DNA from: Cryptomeria japonica | Taxonomy: Eukaryota > Streptophyta > Pinopsida > Cupressales > Cupressaceae | DNA length: 64,000 nt | NCBI RefSeq assembly: GCF_030272615.1 | Contig: NC_081406.1 | Coordinates: forward strand, 214,376,497 to 214,440,496 | Direction: 5' to 3' | Part shown: piece after piece, positions 58,401 to 64,000 of the stretch | Position numbering within the stretch: position 1 is the first letter of the stretch | Layout of the letters: each line of letters starts with the position of its first letter | Position numbers and translations under genes: made by a program | Notes under the pieces: generated by a model | Database searches by the model: none | The model's input: only the letters and a program-made list of their open reading frames with translations | Told to the model about the DNA's origin: nothing

Positions 58401-60847
58401 CTTCTAAAAAAAAGCATTGTCGGAGTCCATATATGTGTTGTTCTACTATATTCCTTGTTTTCTGATCATTTTAGTCTTTGTGTCGATTTTACCTGATCTA
58501 TCTGATCTATCTTTTGTACTAGAGGCTATAAGCTCCTTTGAGATTCCTGAGAAGGTTTATTTGATCTATGTTGTATTTTAGTTGTATTTGATGTCTTTTT
58601 GTGATTTGGAAAGATGTATTTACCTTGCTTGAGTACTTGGATATTCATATGAGTCCAGTAAGATAATGTTGCCTTGGTGAGGGTGCTTGTGTTATTATTG
58701 GCTAAGAAAGAGGGATCATGCCTTGCTCATGCTTGTTGATTTTTTATGAGGCTCTTGAATTTCTTTGTGATTGGCATTATGATTTTGGGTTAATTGTTCA
58801 TTTGTGAATGGTTTAATGTGATTATTGTTATATTGGTTGTTGACCCTCCTTATTATTGTTATCGTTGTTATTCTATGTTGTTGTACCCCAAGGTCTTGGA
58901 ACATGGCTAGGGGGAGCGGGCTTTCATGTGTTAGTTGGGGTCACATGAGAATAGGCCACCAATAGGTTCCTTGTAAGGATGCTTGTGGGTCTAGACTACT
59001 AGGAGCTCATGAAATATTTCTTTATGTAATCAAGTGATAATATTAATAATTAATTAGATGGGGTGGGTAAATAGGATTCATCTAATCAAGATAATAAATT
59101 CATGTTTTGTGCATGCCCCATCTCATAGCCCTTGAGGGATGAATTGGGATGAGCTTGGGAAGGCCATAGAGATGGAGAATTACCTTGATTCTCATATAGG
59201 TAGAGATGATTCCACATGTCGATCAGGGGTGTGGATTGCCCTTCTTTGTGAGGGTAGCATGTGATGACATTCTCCCCTACATGTATCCTTGTTCCTTATG
59301 CCATGGTTGTTGATATACCTCAGGGAGTTTTATATCTTTGATTTTAGCCTAGTGATGTGTCTTAGATTATTGGTCTATGAGGTTGATTTTTAGTTACGGT
59401 TGTCTTGTTGAGTTCCTTTGGTTGTTAGTTGTTAGCCTAGGTTTGGAGTATGTGTGGGACCTTGTGTTATCTCTTAGCACGGAAGGGTGGTTCCTTATTG
59501 GTTCCACATGGTCAGGTGATTGAGTTCTTCTTCCATTGGGATGATCTTCATTGGATGCTCTTGTGTGTGGTTGTGGAATTTTTATCTCTTCAATTATGGA
59601 TGGAGTCATGGAGTAGCTTGTTGTATACCTCAAAGAATGTAACTAAATGTTGTAATATGATCCATGTATAATTTATAATAGTAGGATAGGAAAATGCGTA
59701 TCACAAGATAATTGTATTTGTAGATTGGGAAAAAAACTATATATCTTGATATAAGAAAATCTTGTATTCATATGTAACAGGAAATGATGTAGTAGTTTGT
59801 GAACATGATTATTGTAATAGAATATAATGTTGGGAATCCTTGTTGATCCTATGTTGTATCTTGATTATTCAGTATCTATGCATCTAGGGATTAAGGTTCA
59901 TGGATGTATAACGATGCTATTTGGATTAGGAATATGTGTACCTTATGTGAATGAATTGGAAATTATGCTTTACACTTGTGTGGAATCTTCTATTACAAAA
60001 ATAGAAATAATTATACTTTAGAATTGATGTTTGAATATGTATGGATAATTGATGGTTAAGAAATTATGTTATAGACATAAGAGGGTAATGTAATTTTGTG
60101 AGAAGGTGTTTTGATATTATTGTAGGTTGTGCCATATAAAGAGATGTTTACCTTTAATAGTATTTATTTATGGTGTTGTTTCATAATGAATGAATTTTTG
60201 TTAAATGTTCTTATCTCTTGGTCATGGTAGATGTATTTGGTATTATGTGGAGATGAATGGATAATATTGTTGATGGAAATGGATTAGATGTGTTATAGGT
60301 GATGATTAGTAATAAATTAATAATAAGATGATAATGATGTAGTGAATGATAATGAGATTAGGAACATTTGGAATTGGTTCTTATAAAATGAATCTAAGGG
60401 GGAATAATCGATAATTGGATTTAACGAAATGTAATTTTGAAGACTTAATTAAATGGATAGTCTCTTATGCTATCATAAGAAGTAAATTTTAGGATTTAGA
60501 TGTAGATTCAAATGAATATGTAGATTGTGATGAAAATTCTATGATGTTAGTTATGTTCATGTCCTTAGGTTTATGTTAAGTAGTGACATTAAGATACCCT
60601 AGAGAAGGTTAAATGATGAGATGTTATTTATTTATGCTTGTGTATTATATTCTTATGATCATGGTTTGAGTAAATTATATGCATGGCTAGTGGTTGTTTA
60701 AAGAGATGTAAATGATTATTGAGTTTTAAGTGTTACATTGGTTTAATGCATTTTTTTTAAAATAAAAAAAATCTCTATTTGTTAGTTAGTTGGTTAATTT
60801 CTTAGTATCCACAAGGCCTTCACTTAGTGAACTTGGGTTATATCACA

Positions 60848-63800
60848 TGCGTTCATGTCATACTAAAGAATCTCCCTATTTTCAAAAAAATATTGCCCTA
60901 AACTCCTTTTTTTCACCCCCTCCCAATACACAATCCAAATTAAAAAGCCCCTTATTTTCACCAAATATTGCATTTTTTCATAGCCCAAATTAAAATCCTC
61001 GTATTTTCACTAGATATGCAATATATTGAGATTATTTTTGGGATACTAAACTCCCCAATATGAATGCATGTTATATAATATTGCTTAGTCAGTGAAGACC
61101 CCATGCGGATATCTAGAGCCCAACAACCAAAGATTGCACAAAGAATAAGCATACATCCATAACAGCCACAACCAACCAAACTGCAACCTAACTTCAAGCA
61201 TACAACATTACAAAATAGGCTGGTTCATGGAAAGGGTCTAAAACCACAAGCAATAGACCACAAAAACTAAGAACAAGGGATTTTTCAGCCCCCCTTAGAC
61301 AACATGAAGGGTTTTCCCAAGCTCCCATAACCTGTAGAAGATTTTTTAGGCCACAAAAGACCCCAAAGTCGATGTGTAACCAAAACCAATTATTGGCCAA
61401 ACTAGGCCCTTGAAAACTACTAGCATCCAGTTTGTCCTTGAGAAAGACAAAAAACATAGGGTTTTTATAGGCTCCCTGAACCACGAGAGTGGGTTTTATA
61501 AGGCTCCTATAACCTAAAACAATGGGTTTTGAAAGGCTCCCATAACCTTGATCTTGGGAATGAGTACCGCTGAGAACATAATACCCTTCAATATTACCAC
61601 CTCAATAGATGAAAAAGAAGAGAAACCAATTAAAAGACTATCTTCAGATCCCAAAAATCCAAGAAACAAGACACCATCCACCTTGCACCAACATCTCTAT
61701 GCAACAACTGTAGCACCTAGCTCCACCTCAATAGGAGAAAGGTAATCTCCAACACCAACCATCTTCACCTCAAAAGAAGATAGGACCAACTCAAAAGGAA
61801 GAACCAAAGAAACAGGAATTTGTTGGGAAAGAAGCAAGAAGACTAGCACCAAAAATAAAATAGGGGTGAAAACAAGATAACAACAAAAAGACAACACACC
61901 CATGAAAATCCAATCCACTAGGATTTTACAAGGGGCCCAGAAACATCTAAAAAAAAACCATGAGGGTAGAGAAAGGCTCCCTCAACCATCAAAATGATCC
62001 ACAACACCTAAGAAGCACTGGTAAACCCTCTCTCCACCTCAATAGGAGAGAGGGTCACCACAAAATGGCTGAGAAGAGCATTAAATAGATGTCGAAAACC
62101 CCCCTTCTCCACCCAAAAACCCTAAAGCCACTCCAGCTCCATAGGAGAGAAAACCACCACAATGGGAAGACCATGGTAGTGGGTAGGGGAAGAAATAAAA
62201 GAAAATCTTATCAATAGATAAATATGAAGAGCATAAAGGGACCTCAAAGAAAAAATGAGGATCATATAAAGCCTCCAAGCCATAACAGTCATACCTACCA
62301 AGATCTTCCACCCACCAAGCCACAATGCCATCAAGAGCTTGGTTGGTAAAGCCAAATGAACAGACAAGAGCACTAGAAACATACCATCCACAATAGAGAT
62401 CTACTCAACTTCTTTGAGTTACAAAATATATAGGGTTCAAATATCTTCTAGCTCCATGCAAAACCAATGACTTTTATTAATGGCTATTGATAATGTAGAT
62501 GAAATAGTTCATGATTTAGTTGTTATGATAAATTAGAATATCACTTGATGGAACTTGAAATATATACTAAAGTTAGATAATGTGACAAAATTTATTTTTT
62601 AAATGCTAACATATATTTGACATTGAACATATCACACGTGTCATGAGTATGGATTATAACATTTGATTCAGGAGATATAGAATTAATATGAAAAAACTAT
62701 TAAGATATTGAAATGCCTAATAGAAAAAACAATTTTTACAATGATTTGTCAATGGGAGTCAATATTAACTAAATATAAATTTAATATAGTGTTTGATAAT
62801 TTAATTATAAAAGTGTAAACCTTTTGGATATTAATTTGTTATAATATGATTGAGCTAGTGCAAGTAAAATATATCAAGTGCACCAAAAAATATATGTTAA
62901 TTTTGAGAAAGAACTAAATATAATAAATAAGAATTAGATGCCAAAATCACCCAATTCAAAGAATCAAATAAAAAATTAACTTAATGATTTGAATATTAGT
63001 ATCTACAAAATAATGTTCAAGTTGATGTCTCACTCTTTCACAAATGAACTCATGTAAGGAGGACTTCAATTACATAATATTTCCTTCTAAGATATGAATG
63101 AAAATTAAATTTTTAGTTGCAATCATAATTTTTCTTTAACTCAATCATAAAGTGGTTTATAAAAATATGTATTATATTTGAGAAAGGAATTTAAAGTTTG
63201 GAAGACTAAAAATTACCTTACAAATCAAGGCATAGGTTTCACAGTAGTCATGAAGGGAAAAGACAAACCAAAAGGAACATGTATGACATATGAAGTAGTC
63301 AAACTACATTAAACACTTAAACAATATAAAACATGACTATAACCTAATCAATATGGAACATAGGTGAAGCACGAGTAAAGTGGGCTGCATTAAAAACCTA
63401 CACAAAAGTTAGCACCTTTTCCATCACAAACCCCATGAAAACATTCTATGTTAGATGCCATTGTGAACACTACAAAGGAAGAATGCCACCAAGATTTATC
63501 AACTACATGGTTGATTAGGAAATGTAGATCTTTGAACAAATTTCCTACCTAATAATACTTTGTTTTTTCTAATGTCTATGTGGTTTACTTCTAGAAAAGA
63601 GAATGTAATTTTTTGGGAGTCAACTAGTAAGCCTAACCTGAAATGCATAAGAGAATAGTGGAGAATCATATAATTTAGAAGTAGTTTCCTTAGTGAAATA
63701 TGTGCAATGTTTGTAGCATCAATAGTCACAGTGTAGGAATATGAAGTATATTTCATGGGAAAATGACTATAGATATATAGTTGAATATCTAAAAGCAAGA

Positions 63801-64000
63801 TATTTTATTTTTAAATATTAATTAATACATATTAATGTGGTATATAAGAAAACAAGATAGCTTTAAAATTGATATAATAAGAATTTAACAAAAGCTAAAC
63901 AACATCCTCAACTAGCTTGTATAGAATCAATAAATCCCTCTTGAACTTTTCCCTATCAAAAGGATGGATGTATGTTTTCTACCAAAATTAAAATAGGAGT
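60848..64000. other. Unassigned terminal stretch
   Basis: No frame with family features. From 61270 to 62180 the phrases 'ggctcc[c/t]ataacc' (near 61322, 61503, 61534) and 'ccacctcaataggagaga' (near 61722, 62034, 62135) recur, suggesting an old repetitive element. On the minus strand near 63253-63218 a dozen residues (DYCETYALICKV) resemble the start of copia reverse transcriptase but stand alone. The rest is AT-rich. Confidence 0.4.

Larger units (their letters stand above)
56150..60847 (+). repeat. Long LTR family H/J, plus-strand copy; right end uncertain
   Basis: Starts TGTAGTGCCCCTCCCC. Homology to the inverted copy at 41860-44210 is clear to about 57430. Beyond that the sequence has the same look but no partner in the window. 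GGGTTATATCACA at 60835-60847 resembles the solo LTR end GGGTTGTGACA (48991) and may be the terminus. The flanks (ccaaa before 56150, tgcgt after 60847) do not match as a target duplication, so this end is tentative. No gag or pol frame is visible. Confidence 0.45.

Noticed and set aside
56150-60965. Target duplication CCAAA at 56145-56149 and 60961-60965
   Set aside because: The sequence before 60961 (ttattttca) is not a convincing LTR end, so the match is probably chance.
60958-62391. Several minus-strand frames of 73-96 codons with hydrophobic stretches
   Set aside because: They overlap one another, lack family motifs and sit in repeated phrases; no support for a gene.
63180-63260. Short match to the copia reverse transcriptase start (DYCETYALICKV) on the minus strand
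   Set aside because: Only about 12 residues with no flanking RT motif; could be chance or a tiny relic, so not annotated as a gene.

Overview
The window is plant nuclear DNA: AT-rich, dominated by long terminal repeat (LTR) retrotransposons inserted into one another, with one clear host gene. That gene is an intronless GRAS-family transcription factor most like NSP2 (53098-54660, + strand). Old, heavily substituted LTR elements, LTRs of 3 kb or more, and large gene-poor spacing suggest a big, slowly purged genome, probably a gymnosperm such as a conifer. The species is an inference and no marker in the window fixes it.

Bases 1-24000 are a nest that can be unpicked by TG...CA ends and target-site duplications (TSDs). 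A degenerate Ty3/gypsy integrase (23150-23985) was hit by a copia-type element F, of which the 3' untranslated region, polypurine tract and a very long 3' LTR are present (5460-7527, 20543-21008, 21821-23149). Into F went element D (7528-20537, minus strand, TSD TAGTC), and into D went element E (8874-14920, plus strand). A solo LTR (21009-21815, TSD AACAT) also sits in F's LTR. Element A (1-5454, minus strand, running off the left edge) sits in F's 3' region. D and E look like the Sirevirus lineage of Ty1/copia: protease and integrase sequence style, repeated polypurine tracts and a conserved C-rich LTR end.

Bases 24256-41850 hold element B (24693-32652, minus strand, TSD ATCAC, complete between its LTRs) inserted into an unidentified antisense reading frame. 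To the right lies a decayed plus-strand reading frame of about 1400 codons (33594-37820), then repeats that contain purine runs, a 1.5-kb nearly pure purine tract (39360-40849), and an LTR starting exactly at its end. A and B are related non-autonomous elements. Each encodes a coiled-coil protein with four or five CCHC zinc knuckles (ORF1) and a second, larger protein of unknown function (ORF2), and in B no protease, reverse transcriptase or integrase lies between the LTRs. Their LTRs differ but ORF2 is recognisably the same. This is the best candidate here for an undescribed system.

Bases 41860-64000 hold two inverted copies of a very long LTR family starting TGTAGTGCCCCT (41860-44210 and from 56150), one with a 1.27-kb terminal-inverted-repeat element inside it. 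There is also a 3.6-kb solo LTR with TSD TGGAG (45395-48991), tandem duplications upstream of the GRAS gene, and the GRAS gene itself. The last 3 kb show nothing I can name.

The retroelements act as parasites: D- and E-type elements encode gag and pol, while A and B presumably borrow those enzymes. All copies here look dead. Element E is notable because its whole gag-pol frame has no frameshift, only nine stop codons, seven of them TAG. That fits decay by cytosine methylation and C-to-T change.
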